Source: Vacuolonema iberomarrocanum LEGE 07170 (GTDB lineage: Bacteria > Cyanobacteriota > Cyanobacteriia > Elainellales > Elainellaceae). From it: a DNA stretch of 64,000 bases. The translations under genes and the position numbers were made by a program. Under the pieces are notes generated by a model. It did no database searches. It was not told where the DNA came from and worked only from the letters and a program-made list of their open reading frames with translations. Shown one piece after another: positions 25,923 through 35,170 of this stretch (position 1 is the first letter of the stretch; each line of letters begins with the position of its first letter). The DNA lies in assembly GCA_015207365.1 (NCBI GenBank), contig JADEXA010000007.1, forward strand, positions 62,001 through 126,000. Direction: 5' to 3'.

Positions 25923-26844
25923 AAATTTTTGCTCGTTCGGTACCAGTAGGAATACTGCTCTATCGCAACAGGTAGAACACCGGACTGTAACTCAGAAACT
26001 ATAGTTCAGGACAGGAAGGAGCCACACTATGCCAAGTTCTGTTAATACCACCAATTCTCAATAAGTATAAGGGGCTCTTGACCTGAATATAGTAAGGGAA
26101 TTTACTGAGACCGCGCTGAACAGGACACACTCGCACTCTTAAGTTTTATCCCAGCTTTATTTTTTTGGTTAATTCCTTCCGTAAAACTTATTTTGCTTTT
26201 TGCCGTCTATATCCCTTGTTTCTCGGAGGAGTATTGTCCGTTTTGACACCTACATGGCCATGGTGTTTGAGAAGATCAGATCGGGCGTTTGGCCTGCTGG
26301 TGAAGGGATAAACCCAAAAATGGGTGCGCCCAACGATCTGTCTCTTATGTATCCTTTCGATGCGTTTGTCAGGAGATGATCAAAAAGACAAATCTCTAGC
26401 TTTTATGTTCATGACGATTGCTTATTTCCTAGTTTAATGCGATTCAAAAATACCAGGAGATTTTTCGAGCAATATTTAGTACCTAAGAGTTTTGGATCAC
26501 AAAAATCCCTGACAAAATTTTTGGATGTCCGCTCTGATGTTGGATCGGATAGTCCAGCCATCCTTGAGGACAAGCTAAGGGCCGTGCGTCTGCCATGCCA
26601 TCATCAAACATGAAAATAAGCTGTTTTCGAAGCGAGTCTATGCTTCAGGATAGTGGGGTGCAAGCATCAGCCCATGCTCTGTCCTATGTCCAGAAATCTC
26701 CAGAAATCCACCTTCTAAATAATCTCTTAGGAGCGAGGATGGGGATGCAGGATCCAAGTATGAATTTTTTCCGAGAAGAGGGGCGCTGCCCCTCTTCTCG
26801 GAAAAAATTCATACCCTCAACCAGCAACGCCGTGAGGATAGGCA
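25923..26844. other. 922-bp region without an established gene
   Basis: Nothing here reaches gene status. An 11-codon frame at 26029 (MPSSVNTTNSQ) has a good AAGGAG site, and a 41-codon ATG frame at 26254-26379 does not. The 27-bp palindrome at 26758-26814 lies at the right end. The remainder is AT-rich. Confidence 0.5.
26758..26814. repeat. Perfect 27-bp palindrome with GCT loop (family copy 2)
   Basis: Arms 26758-26784 and 26788-26814 pair perfectly around GCT; the left arm begins GTATGAATTTTTTCCGAG. The preceding GCAGGATCCAA is identical to the flank of the copy at 34902. Confidence 0.9.
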
Positions 26845-27843
26845 ATGGATGACGTGCAACCCAATCAACCCAACCCTGCTTTAGACCCAGAACGGCAGGC
26901 CATAGGGCAAGGGCCACGATCGCTCCGACAACATCTCGAAGAGGCGATCGCCCACACCGTCCAAACTCAGCTCAAAGGATCGCCCCTCCTCTCCTCGCTA
27001 GCGATGCAGGCAGCATTGGTGACCGAGCAAGCGCTTTTGCAACGCGGCGAGGCGCTCCGACAGAAACGCGATGTTTCGGATCTTGAATACAACTGGGCGA
27101 TCGCCCTCCGCCTTTACCCCCACCGTCCAGCGGGAACCGATAGTTCCCTTTCAGCCTTTGCCACAGGTCTGGCCCATGGCGTACAACACAGCAGCCTACC
27201 AAAGCAAATGCCATCGGAAGATCACACAATCTCCGTGGCAATGTGGGCAAACTGCCAGATAACGTCCGACAAACAGGGGTTATTGCAAGTTGCCGTGGGC
27301 GATCGCGCCCTCCTTCTGTGGCTCCAAGCCCTATTGCAATACCCTTGGATGCCAACATCCAACTTCATGTCGCTAGATGCCGGGGCGATCGCTAGCTCTG
27401 CTCCTGCGGTAAGCCAGCAATTTTGGATACAAGCGGCGCATGCCCGCAGTTGTTCTCTTTTGCGACAAGGGATATTGATGAATCTGGTGCCGACCCAGAT
27501 TGTTAAAGATTTATCGGTCGCCATTCCTGATGTGACAGCGCTGGCAGAATGGAGTGGGGATCTCTCCCTACAGTCTCCACAGCGCCCAGAGTGGGCGCTG
27601 CTCAAGCCCAGCATCACAACGCTCGATGAATGGCCTGCCGCTTCAGCATCCCGTCGTTGGTTCCTTGTTCAGGAGATAAGCCAGAGCATCTGGGAGTTTG
27701 ATGCAAAATGTCGCCTGATAGTAGAGGCTAAAAATCTCCCGCAGAACCGCGCCCAGATACAATTTTGGGCATTGGCGATCGCCTGCAAAGTGTTGCGTAC
27801 CTCCTTGAATAACCTTGGACTGTACGCCCCGACTGCGCTGTAG
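26845..27843 (+). CDS. Probable DALR anticodon-binding-domain protein
   Basis: This 332-residue protein is mostly helical. The C-terminal block, FDAKCRLIVEAKNLPQNRAQ to LGLYAPTAL, resembles the end of arginyl-tRNA synthetase, where the DALR anticodon-binding domain runs from a conserved NKCR-like segment to a terminal LLGxxAPxxM. No catalytic HIGH or KMSKS motif exists, so this is not a synthetase. Stand-alone DALR proteins occur in cyanobacteria with unknown function; RNA binding is likely. The ATG has GATAGGC upstream and no better alternative. The N-terminal 200 residues are unrecognised. Confidence 0.6.
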   Translation: MDDVQPNQPNPALDPERQAIGQGPRSLRQHLEEAIAHTVQTQLKGSPLLSSLAMQAALVTEQALLQRGEALRQKRDVSDLEYNWAIALRLYPHRPAGTDSSLSAFATGLAHGVQHSSLPKQMPSEDHTISVAMWANCQITSDKQGLLQVAVGDRALLLWLQALLQYPWMPTSNFMSLDAGAIASSAPAVSQQFWIQAAHARSCSLLRQGILMNLVPTQIVKDLSVAIPDVTALAEWSGDLSLQSPQRPEWALLKPSITTLDEWPAASASRRWFLVQEISQSIWEFDAKCRLIVEAKNLPQNRAQIQFWALAIACKVLRTSLNNLGLYAPTAL

Positions 27844-27930
27844 GATCTTGTCGAGTCGCGCTGTGTCGAATTTTGTTGACATTACGTTAGAAAGCCTGAC
27901 AAACCTGATATGGGTCTGTTATTCTGTAAG

Positions 27931-27995
27931 ACGTGTGAGGAGCGAACCAGCGAGAGCGCCGAGACGAAACACGGACAGTCGTCGGCGCTCTTTCT
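27931..27995 (+). ncRNA. Candidate small RNA, Yfr2-like
   Basis: A promoter-like pair CTGACA (27896-27901) and TATTCT (27920-27925), 18 bp apart, would start a transcript near 27931. The predicted RNA has an unpaired-looking 5' part GTGTGAGGAGCGAACC and ends in a hairpin AGAGCGCCGA / TCGGCGCTCT (27953-27962 / 27982-27991) with loop containing ACGAAACACGGACA, then TTTCT. The loop resembles the GGAAACA-type loop of Yfr2 RNAs. The 5' stretch is complementary to CTCCTCACAC, the conserved motif of the cyanobacterial small RNA Yfr1. The U-run is weak. Identification is tentative. Confidence 0.42.
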
Positions 27996-28622
27996 GACTT
28001 TAAAGTGAGCTTTCACGGCGTTTGAGCCTCATAGCACTGAGGTATACGCTCGTAAGTAAGTAAAGTTCTCCGTTGATGGTGCGTCACGCTACACCAACGA
28101 CACCCCACAACAGATTTGCTTTTGCCTAAATATTTTCTAAACTCAGGCGTTTGAATCTAAAACTGCGTCAAATCCCTTTAAATAGCCGTAAAACGCAAAT
28201 ATCATTTGCGTTTTACGGCTATTTAAAGGGATTTGATATTATTCACCTCCAAGTTGGTCTAAGCTAAGGAGCAGAGCAACTTTCAAGTCTCCGAAATTTG
28301 CTGAGTTTTAGCCAGGGTTTGCACTTGCCTTCTGAGAAGGAGCACAAGCAAAGCAATCGGTAAGGTTTGATATCGGTTTCCCTTGTGATTCCCATCCAGA
28401 TGAGTAATACAAAGATTCGCATTGAATCTGCGAATCGCGTTAATAATATGGAAATGCTGCGACCTGTGCCACGAGTCGCCTATTCACATCATTATCTCAG
28501 TATTTTTCAGTAGAAAAAGAGCTTAATACAGGGTCAAACCGTTATCTACACGACTTATCAGGGCACACTGATAAATAGAACCTTTCGTCGCTGGTGGCGT
28601 TTTGCCAGTTCATCGTGTTCCT
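27996..28622. other. Gene-free leader region upstream of the PAS kinase
   Basis: Apart from the 31-bp palindrome and an imperfect GTTGATGGTGCGTCACGC repeat near 28073-28105, nothing recognisable is present. The promoter of the kinase must lie here. Confidence 0.5.
28170..28234. repeat. Perfect 31-bp palindrome
   Basis: Arms 28170-28200 and 28204-28234 are exact inverted complements (AAATCCCTTTAAATAGCCGT and onward) around ATC. It is the longest perfect hairpin in the window and lies in non-coding DNA. Confidence 0.9.
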
Positions 28623-31600
28623 ATGGCACAAATCCATCCTTTGCCTTCTGATGGTAGCCAAATTCCGCTCCAGGCCTGGGTCGAACATACCCCAATAGCG
28701 ATCGCCATTCTCGATTCCAGCTTTTGTTACCAGACGGTCAGCCGTCGCTGGCGAGAGGATCACAAGTTGGGCGATCGCGACCCCGTTGGCAAATCTCACC
28801 TGAGCTTCTTCCCCGAAGACTCAGCGCACTGGGCTGAGATGTTACAACGCAGCCTAAGTGGGGAAACCGTGACGTGGGAAAGTGCAAGCTCACGTTCCGA
28901 TGGCAATCAGGACTGGCTGCGCTGGACGATTTATCCCTGGGGTGGGGAAAATCAGGAAACCATTGCCGGCTTAACGCTGGTCTCCGAATTCATCCCGGAG
29001 CACAAACAGATCGAGGATGAACGCAATCGCTTTTTCCACCTGCTGCCCGATATGCTCTGCATCGTCGATTTTCAGGGCATTTTCAAGCAGGTAAACCCCG
29101 CCTGGAAACAAGTACTGGGATTTGAAGTGCAGGATTTGCTAGGACACCCCTTTATCAACTGGGTGCATCCAGATGACCATGCGCCCACCCAAACCATCGC
29201 TCGCGCAATGGCAACCGGCACATCCGTCACCGCATTTGAAAACCGCTATCGTTGCAAAGACGGCTCCTACCGCTGGTTTTCCTGGTTGGCAACCCCTTGC
29301 CTAGAGACCCACCAAATTTATGCGACCGCTCGCGATATCACCGACCTGAAGCAGGCCGATGTCGACCTCAAAGCAACCAAACGTTTTTTGGAATCTGTGT
29401 TGAACTGTCTGCCTGTGGCCGTGATGGCCAAAGAGGTCAGCAAGTTTCGCTATGCGCTGTGGAACCCAGCTGCTGAGCTGATTTTGAAGCGAGAGGCAGT
29501 GGACGCGCTGGGTAAGACTGCGTGGGATTTGTTTCCTGAGGCCAAGGCTGAAGCCCTGACGGCACAAGATCATACGGTGATCCAAACTCGGCAAATGCTG
29601 GATTTTCCTGAAATCGAGTTGCCCGTTGATGGGGACGAAAGCCGAATTCTACACACCAAAAAAACTGTCATTGCCGATGCCCAGAATCAGCCCCAATACC
29701 TGTTGGCGATCGCCGAAGACATCACCGAACGGCGGCGGGCAGAACAGCAATTGCAAGAGCAGGAAGAGTTTCTCCGGAGTATCTACGACGGGGTCGAATA
29801 CCAAATTTTCGTCGTGGATGTTACGCCCGATGGACAATTTCTCTGTGCAGGCTGGAACCGTATGGCCGAGCAGGTTGTCGGGCAACCCCATGAAGCCGTT
29901 TTGGGACGACCCGTGCGCGAGATCTATGCCGACACAGAAGCGGAAGGCGCTCTGCAACGGTTGACCGAGTGCGTCCGTCGGGGCATCAGCACGATCTATG
30001 AAGAACAGTTGACCTTTCAGGGGCAAGAAACTTGGTGGCTGACGACGGTCAATCCCCTGCGCGATGAAACAGGACGGATTTATCGACTGGTGGGGACGTC
30101 GTTGGATATCAGCGAGCGCAAACGCGTTGAGCATGCCCTCCGAGAAAACCAAACCTTCATCGAACAGGTTGCCAATAGCAGCCCTGGCATCCTTTATATC
30201 TATGACATGGAGCAACAACGGAATGTCTATTGCAATCGCGAACTCAGCCAGGTCTTAGGCTATTCCGCAGAGCAAGTCAAAACGATGGGAGAAAACTTGC
30301 TGGCACAACTCCTACATCCAGACGACTTGCCACAGGTTCAACGCCACTTGCAAAGCATGCAAGGCTTGGCCGATGGCAAAACCCGCGAAATGGAGTATCG
30401 GACGCGACGGGTGGATGGTAAGTGGGTTTGGCTCCACAGTCGCGAAATCGTTTTTCGGCGCGATCGCACCGGACATGTGACCCAGATACTCGGCATTGCC
30501 CAAGATATTACCGCTCGCAAAAACGCCGAAGCTGCCCTCCTGACCTCGCAACAACGTTTGACGCTGTTGATCCAACAAACGCCCCTAGGGGTCATTGAGT
30601 GGACGCCTGAAGCCCATGTCCAGGCATGGAACCCTGCGGCTGAAGAAATCTTTGGCTATGCCGCGAAGGACGCGATCGGTCAGCACTTCAGCTTTCTGGT
30701 GCAGGAAGATAGGCGCGAACAGGTATCGGAACTATTTGCCGACCTGCTGACACAATCTGGAGGCACGCGTAGCATCAATGCCAACTACACCCAGGATGGG
30801 CGCGAAATTTTGTGTGAATGGTACAACACGCCCCTGGTTGCCCCCAGTGGCGAAACGATTGGCATTGCATCGTTGGTGCATGATGTGACCGATCGCGTTG
30901 CGGCTGAAACGGCGCTGCAAGAACGCGAAGAACGCCTCCGCAGCATCAACACATCGGTTCCAGGGGTCATTTACCAGTACCAAGTCAACCTCGACACCGG
31001 GGAAGAGCGCATTCCCTACATGAGCCCCCGCGCGATGGAGCTATTTGAAGTCGAGCCGCAAACACTAATGGCCCATCCCGAAATGATGTGGGCGATGGTA
31101 CATCCCGACGATCTGCATCGGTATCAGGAACGCGTGGCGATCGCCGTCCAGAACCAACTTCCCTGGTTCGATGAATTCCGCATCACCGCCCCTTCCGGCA
31201 CCGTGAAGTGGCTACGAGCCCAGTCCGAGCCCTCCGCTCCCCTCGGCAACCTTTCCATCCACAATGGAGTGATGATCGACATTAGCGAACGCAAAGCGGC
31301 TGAAGCGGCTCTCCAAGCATCGGAATCCGAGCTGCGCCATACCCTTGCGGAACTCCAGCGCACCCAAATGCGGCTGATTCAAGGTGAAAAAATGTCGAGC
31401 CTGGGGCAATTGGTGGCGGGGGTCGCCCATGAAATCAATAACCCCGTCAACTTCATCTATGGCAATCTGGCCCATGCCAAAAACTACACTCAGGACTTGC
31501 TGAACCTGATCCAGCTCTACCAATTGCATCATCCAGAGACTGACCCCGCGATCGCCGAAGCCATTGACGCCGTCGATTTAGACTTCGTGAGCGAAGACTT

Positions 31601-32219
31601 ACCTAAACTCATGAACTCCATGAAGTTTGGAGCCGATCGCATCCGCGACATTGTGGCCTCCCTACGCACCTTCTCCCGCATGGATGAAGTCACCATGAGA
31701 GCGGTCGATCTGCACGCTGGCATTGACAGCACCCTCGTTATCCTCAATAACCGCCTCCGCGCTGACGAGGAACGTCCCGCCATCACCGTTCTCCGCAACT
31801 ATGGCACCCTCCCTCTCGTCGAATGCCATGCCGGACAAATGAACCAGGTTTTTATGAACCTGATCACCAATGCCATCGACGCATTGGATGATTGGTGCAA
31901 GCAAGCGACGATCGCCGATGACTGCGACCCCCAAATCGAAATCAAAACCGAAATCCTGCCGAGACAACACTGCGCCCAGATCACCGTTGCCGACAACGGT
32001 ACAGGTATTCCCGAATCCGTCCGCCAGCGCATTTTCGACCCCTTCTTCACCACCAAACCTGTCGGCCAAGGCACGGGCATGGGGCTTTCCATCAGCTACC
32101 AAATCATCACCGAAACCCACGGCGGCACGCTGGAATGTCATTCGCAACCCAACCAGGGAACCCGCTTCGTCATCCAGATTCCCCTGCAATCACGAAAAAA
32201 GCTAGAGATGACAGAGTGA
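28623..32219 (+). CDS. Multi-PAS sensor histidine kinase
   Basis: This protein of about 1198 residues contains seven PAS domains in a row, each closed by a PAC-like DITxRK/DISERK motif: DITDLKQ, DITERRR, DISERKR, DITARKN, DVTDRVA and DISERKA. A HisKA domain follows with the phosphorylated histidine in [12 protein letters not shown] (about 935). The HATPase domain has [10 protein letters not shown] (N box), [14 protein letters not shown] (G1), [17 protein letters not shown] (F and G2) and [10 protein letters not shown]. There is no transmembrane segment and no receiver domain, so it is a cytoplasmic sensor whose partner regulator lies elsewhere. ATG 28623 is preferred to a TTG seven codons upstream. 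No cofactor-binding cysteine or heme histidine could be assigned to a PAS domain. Confidence 0.95.
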   Translation: MAQIHPLPSDGSQIPLQAWVEHTPIAIAILDSSFCYQTVSRRWREDHKLGDRDPVGKSHLSFFPEDSAHWAEMLQRSLSGETVTWESASSRSDGNQDWLRWTIYPWGGENQETIAGLTLVSEFIPEHKQIEDERNRFFHLLPDMLCIVDFQGIFKQVNPAWKQVLGFEVQDLLGHPFINWVHPDDHAPTQTIARAMATGTSVTAFENRYRCKDGSYRWFSWLATPCLETHQIYATARDITDLKQADVDLKATKRFLESVLNCLPVAVMAKEVSKFRYALWNPAAELILKREAVDALGKTAWDLFPEAKAEALTAQDHTVIQTRQMLDFPEIELPVDGDESRILHTKKTVIADAQNQPQYLLAIAEDITERRRAEQQLQEQEEFLRSIYDGVEYQIFVVDVTPDGQFLCAGWNRMAEQVVGQPHEAVLGRPVREIYADTEAEGALQRLTECVRRGISTIYEEQLTFQGQETWWLTTVNPLRDETGRIYRLVGTSLDISERKRVEHALRENQTFIEQVANSSPGILYIYDMEQQRNVYCNRELSQVLGYSAEQVKTMGENLLAQLLHPDDLPQVQRHLQSMQGLADGKTREMEYRTRRVDGKWVWLHSREIVFRRDRTGHVTQILGIAQDITARKNAEAALLTSQQRLTLLIQQTPLGVIEWTPEAHVQAWNPAAEEIFGYAAKDAIGQHFSFLVQEDRREQVSELFADLLTQSGGTRSINANYTQDGREILCEWYNTPLVAPSGETIGIASLVHDVTDRVAAETALQEREERLRSINTSVPGVIYQYQVNLDTGEERIPYMSPRAMELFEVEPQTLMAHPEMMWAMVHPDDLHRYQERVAIAVQNQLPWFDEFRITAPSGTVKWLRAQSEPSAPLGNLSIHNGVMIDISERKAAEAALQASESELRHTLAELQRTQMRLIQGEKMSSLGQLVAGVAHEINNPVNFIYGNLAHAKNYTQDLLNLIQLYQLHHPETDPAIAEAIDAVDLDFVSEDLPKLMNSMKFGADRIRDIVASLRTFSRMDEVTMRAVDLHAGIDSTLVILNNRLRADEERPAITVLRNYGTLPLVECHAGQMNQVFMNLITNAIDALDDWCKQATIADDCDPQIEIKTEILPRQHCAQITVADNGTGIPESVRQRIFDPFFTTKPVGQGTGMGLSISYQIITETHGGTLECHSQPNQGTRFVIQIPLQSRKKLEMTE

Positions 32220-32297
32220 TGCGTGCAAGAGAGCGTTGGAAACAATTACACGTCGTTGCAAGATGCCGTTATAGCGCTATGCGGGTTAGTTAAGTAT

Positions 32298-32330
32298 GGT
32301 TGTGTGGGGCGCGGCGCGCCCCACACAACC
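32298..32330. repeat. Perfect 15-bp hairpin element
   Basis: GGTTGTGTGGGGCGC and GCGCCCCACACAACC pair around GGC. Confidence 0.8.
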
Positions 32331-32485
32331 GTTGCTGTGCTTAATGCGGTTGCACACCGCTATAGCAAAGCGTTATGCGTGAGCAAGCTCCTTGATGATG
32401 AGGTTACGAAACATAATCCTGAAAAGGCCACACTGCATCAAGTTGACGCGACATCCTATAGCGTTCTCAAATGATTTACGGAATC

Positions 32486-32532
32486 GGATGTAAAAGGAGG
32501 GGTGGGCTGAGCCCGCCCCTCCTTTTACATCC
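32486..32532. repeat. 22-bp hairpin element, one mismatch
   Basis: GGATGTAAAAGGAGGGG and CCCCTCCTTTTACATCC pair perfectly; the inner GTGGGC/GCCCGC arms carry one mismatch, around TGA. Related in sequence to 43791-43859 (GGATGTGAAAGGTGGGG). Confidence 0.8.
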
Positions 32533-32657
32533 CATTTAAGATTGCAATAGCAGTATTCATATTAATAATTTGTTGATGATCTGAGAATCTGTGAAGGATT
32601 AAACTGCGATCGCCCACCCCGAAGACTCACACCCATTGCTATTCCTTTCAAAACACC

Positions 32658-33206
32658 ATGACACTCACCGTTGAAGACCTCAAGCACTTCCAGCAACAAC
32701 ACCCGAACTACCGTCTAGAACTTGTTGATGGAGCCATTATTGTCATGAGTCCATCCGGCTTCGAATCCGATGAAATTGCTGCCGAGATCATTGCCCAACT
32801 GCGAAATTGGGTACGCCCCCGCAGATTAGGACGCGTGGCAGCTTCCAGCGCAGGTTATATCCTCCCCAACGCCACGTCTGATACCCGTGCTCCCGATGCA
32901 TCATTCATCAAAGCCGACCGCATGCGGCGCACCACCGAAGACTTTGCCACCCTTGTCCCTGACCTCATCTTTGAGGTTCGCTCTAAAACCGACAACCTCG
33001 ACACCCTCCGCGCCAAAATTACCCAGTTCCTCGACCTCGGCACCACCGTCGGCGCCCTGGTAGACTATCGCACTCAGACTATCGAAGTGCATCGCCAGCA
33101 GGGAGAACCCGTCGTTTTGCAGAATGGCGATCGCTTCACCGTTCCCGAACTGCTGCCAGGATGGGAAATGGAAGTGTCGAGCATCTGGTCGCCAGAGTTT
33201 GACTAG
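32658..33206 (+). CDS. Uma2 family endonuclease (DUF820)
   Basis: This 182-residue protein is an Uma2 paralogue. The start motif YRLELVDGAIIVMSP, metal aspartate APDASFI, acidic strand PDLIFEVRSKTD, basic RAKITQF helix and final TTVGALVDY match family order. The last strand reads GALVDY instead of the common EYWIVD, so this copy belongs to a different subgroup from the other four. It lies 113 bp before another Uma2 gene on the same strand. Confidence 0.87.
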   Translation: MTLTVEDLKHFQQQHPNYRLELVDGAIIVMSPSGFESDEIAAEIIAQLRNWVRPRRLGRVAASSAGYILPNATSDTRAPDASFIKADRMRRTTEDFATLVPDLIFEVRSKTDNLDTLRAKITQFLDLGTTVGALVDYRTQTIEVHRQQGEPVVLQNGDRFTVPELLPGWEMEVSSIWSPEFD

Positions 33207-33319
33207 GATTGGCAAGAATGGCTGGCTACACTCCACATCTCTCCCGATTAGGCAAACTCGAAACTCGGTTCTTGCAGAAATAACAAAGGATAATTTCAGT
33301 AAAGGTCTCAGCACCCCCA

Positions 33320-33898
33320 ATGCAACCATCGTTTCCCATTACCGCTGAACTTCCTCTCAAGCGATGGACGGTTGACGACTACCACCGCATGATCGCGGCA
33401 GGGATTTTGACCCTTGACGATCGCGTTGAACTTTTAGATGGACAGATTGTCGAGATGGTGCCTCAGGAACCACCCCATGCCTCCCGTGTCGACGAAGGAG
33501 GTGACTATCTCAAACAGTTGTTTGCGGGTCGCGCAAAGGTTCGGGTACAACTCCCAATCACCCTTGCCCCAGGATCTGAGCCAGAACCCGACTTTGCCAT
33601 TGTTCGCATTGACGAAAATCGTTATCGCGATCGCCATCCTTCTCCAGACGATGTGCTGTTGCTCATCGAAGTGTCAGATTCAACCTTGAAACGCGATCGC
33701 GATCGCAAAGCCAAAATCTACGCCAGAGCAGGCATCCGTGACTATTGGATTGTCGATATCAATCGGCGGCAGGTTATTGTGCTGCAAGATCCTCAAGAGG
33801 AGAGCTATCAGGTTGAACGAATATTTTCCGAAGCCGATCAACTCGTAACCCTTTGTTGCCCGGAGATTGTGATTGAGCTAAGTTATCTGATTCTTTAG
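33320..33898 (+). CDS. Uma2 family endonuclease (DUF820)
   Basis: This 192-residue protein has the standard Uma2 order: WTVDDYHRMIAAGIL, RVELLDGQIVEM, metal aspartate in EPDFAIVRI, LLIEVSDSTLKRDRDRKAK and YWIVDINRRQV. It is most like the single-domain Uma2 proteins that begin with a PKRWTVxDYHRM-type segment. It follows another Uma2 gene by 113 bp and ends just upstream of a methyltransferase gene; no functional link is implied. Confidence 0.9.
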   Translation: MQPSFPITAELPLKRWTVDDYHRMIAAGILTLDDRVELLDGQIVEMVPQEPPHASRVDEGGDYLKQLFAGRAKVRVQLPITLAPGSEPEPDFAIVRIDENRYRDRHPSPDDVLLLIEVSDSTLKRDRDRKAKIYARAGIRDYWIVDINRRQVIVLQDPQEESYQVERIFSEADQLVTLCCPEIVIELSYLIL

Positions 33899-34015
33899 AC
33901 GGTTTTCAGCACAATTCCGATTTCTGTGAGTACAGTAGAAGCGGAACCCCGCTATGGGGACGGGAGGGAGCGCATTCTCTGCCATATTTTCGGATGTGAC
34001 GTGAAGGAAACCGCT

Positions 34016-34882
34016 ATGACCGTTCGCAAAGATACCCTGTTCGAGCAATTTCTTGCCCCCGTCTTTCAGCATGTCTTGATCGACCAGGATGCGCTGATGG
34101 CATACTACGAAAGCAAAGATTGGGAACAGGAGGGCGATCGCATCCGCAACCCCAGCCTCACCTACCCTGCTTACTACGAAACCCAGAACTTCCACGGCAT
34201 CAAAGACGGTTATCTTAACCCGCAAGCCGCTGTCACCTACGACGCCGTTACCCGCTACTTTGTGCCCCCCAATGAAACCTGGGTTCGCCGCGAACTGCTC
34301 GACCACATCTACGGTCAGCCTCGCCGCATTCTGGATTTGGGCTGTGGTACTGGATCCACCACCCTGCTGCTGAAGCAAGCCTATCCCGACGCCGAGGTCA
34401 TTGGGCTGGATCTGTCTCCCTACATGCTCGTTGCCGCCGAAGACAAAGCCCTGGCCGAAAGCCTGAGCATCCAGTGGCTGCATGGCAATGCTGAGCAGGT
34501 TCCCTTCCCCGATAGCAGCATCGATCTCATTGCGATATCTCTGCTATTCCACGAAACGCCCCCCAGCGTTACCATTGCCATCCTCCGTGAAGCGTTTCGA
34601 CTTCTATCACCCGGTGGTGAGGTGCTGGTACTGGACGGCAACCAATCCGCCCTTCGAAGCACCACCTGGCTCACCAGTATCTTTGAAGAGCCCTACATCA
34701 AAGACTATGCCGATGGCAGCATGGATGCTTGGATGGGAGCCGCAGGCTTTGGTGCGATCCGCACCGAAGATGCGTGGTTGGTTCATCAGATCAGCCGTGG
34801 TGTCAAACCTCTTTCCAACCAGACCATCCAGTTCGACGACCTGCAAACGGCGGACTATCCCCAGACCCAATATGCTCTGTAA
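34016..34882 (+). CDS. Class I SAM-dependent methyltransferase
   Basis: This 288-residue protein has a Rossmann methyltransferase fold beginning at about residue 105. Motif I is RILDLGCGTGSTTLLLKQA, followed by the acidic ribose-binding strand VIGLDLSP, motif II-like VPFPDSSIDLIAISLLFHE, and LRLLSPGGEVLVLDGN-type motif III (LLSPGGEVLVLD). The N-terminal 100 residues, with YYETQNFHGIKDGYLNP, resemble cyanobacterial small-molecule methyltransferases of unknown substrate. An ATG at 34016 with AAGGAAA about 8 bases upstream is preferred to the GTG at 33926. A mobile-looking palindrome begins just after the stop. Confidence 0.88.
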   Translation: MTVRKDTLFEQFLAPVFQHVLIDQDALMAYYESKDWEQEGDRIRNPSLTYPAYYETQNFHGIKDGYLNPQAAVTYDAVTRYFVPPNETWVRRELLDHIYGQPRRILDLGCGTGSTTLLLKQAYPDAEVIGLDLSPYMLVAAEDKALAESLSIQWLHGNAEQVPFPDSSIDLIAISLLFHETPPSVTIAILREAFRLLSPGGEVLVLDGNQSALRSTTWLTSIFEEPYIKDYADGSMDAWMGAAGFGAIRTEDAWLVHQISRGVKPLSNQTIQFDDLQTADYPQTQYAL

Positions 34883-34901
34883 TCGGCGTTGCAGGATCCA
34901 A

Positions 34902-34958
34902 GTATGAATTTTTTCCGAGAAGGGGTGCGCTGCACCCCTTCTCGGAAAAAATTCATAC
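34902..34958. repeat. Perfect 27-bp palindrome with GCT loop (family copy 3)
   Basis: Arms 34902-34928 and 34932-34958 pair exactly around GCT. The outer 20 bases of each arm match those of 26758-26814, and the inner arm differs, so the copies vary in a compensated way. Confidence 0.9.
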
Positions 34959-35008
34959 AGTAAAGCCCTGTAATCGGCGTTGCTGATTCTAGAGATGAAA
35001 AAGGTTTT

Positions 35009-35039
35009 GTATGAATCAAAACTTCGTTTCGATTCATAC
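35009..35039. repeat. Hairpin element GTATGAATC / GATTCATAC
   Basis: Nine paired bases with further AAAC/GTTT pairing inside. GTATGAAT is shared with the outer arm of the adjacent larger palindrome. Confidence 0.65.
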
Positions 35040-35170
35040 CGCTTTTTAGCAGTGCTCTGTAATCAACCCCTTCCCCGGAGGTTTGACAGCGCTCCCCCTT
35101 CAACGAAAGAATGAGGCAAGACCCTCCTGGTTTTGCTCCTGTTTTGGATAGACGCACCCGGTAACGCCCT

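Larger units (their letters stand above)
32220..32657. other. Intergenic region with two hairpin elements
   Basis: No gene is seen in these 438 bp, which hold the elements at 32298-32330 and 32486-32532. The former sits inside a longer imperfect palindrome that begins TATAGCGCTATG (about 32271) and ends CGCTATAG (about 32359-32366). Confidence 0.6.
34883..35170. other. Intergenic region with two palindromes and direct repeats
   Basis: Holds the elements at 34902-34958 and 35009-35039. CTGTAATCGGCGTTGC occurs at about 34877 and again at about 34969, flanking the first palindrome as a direct repeat; CTCTGTAATC recurs at about 35053. Confidence 0.7.

Noticed and set aside
26254..26379. 41-codon plus-strand frame MAMVFEKIRSGVW...
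   Set aside because: No ribosome site precedes the ATG and no family is recognised; GGAGG upstream would serve a different, shorter frame.
27922..27950. Yfr1 itself on the minus strand (GCTCCTCACAC)
   Set aside because: One base differs from the conserved motif and no terminator hairpin follows on that strand; the plus-strand reading with promoter and terminator is better.
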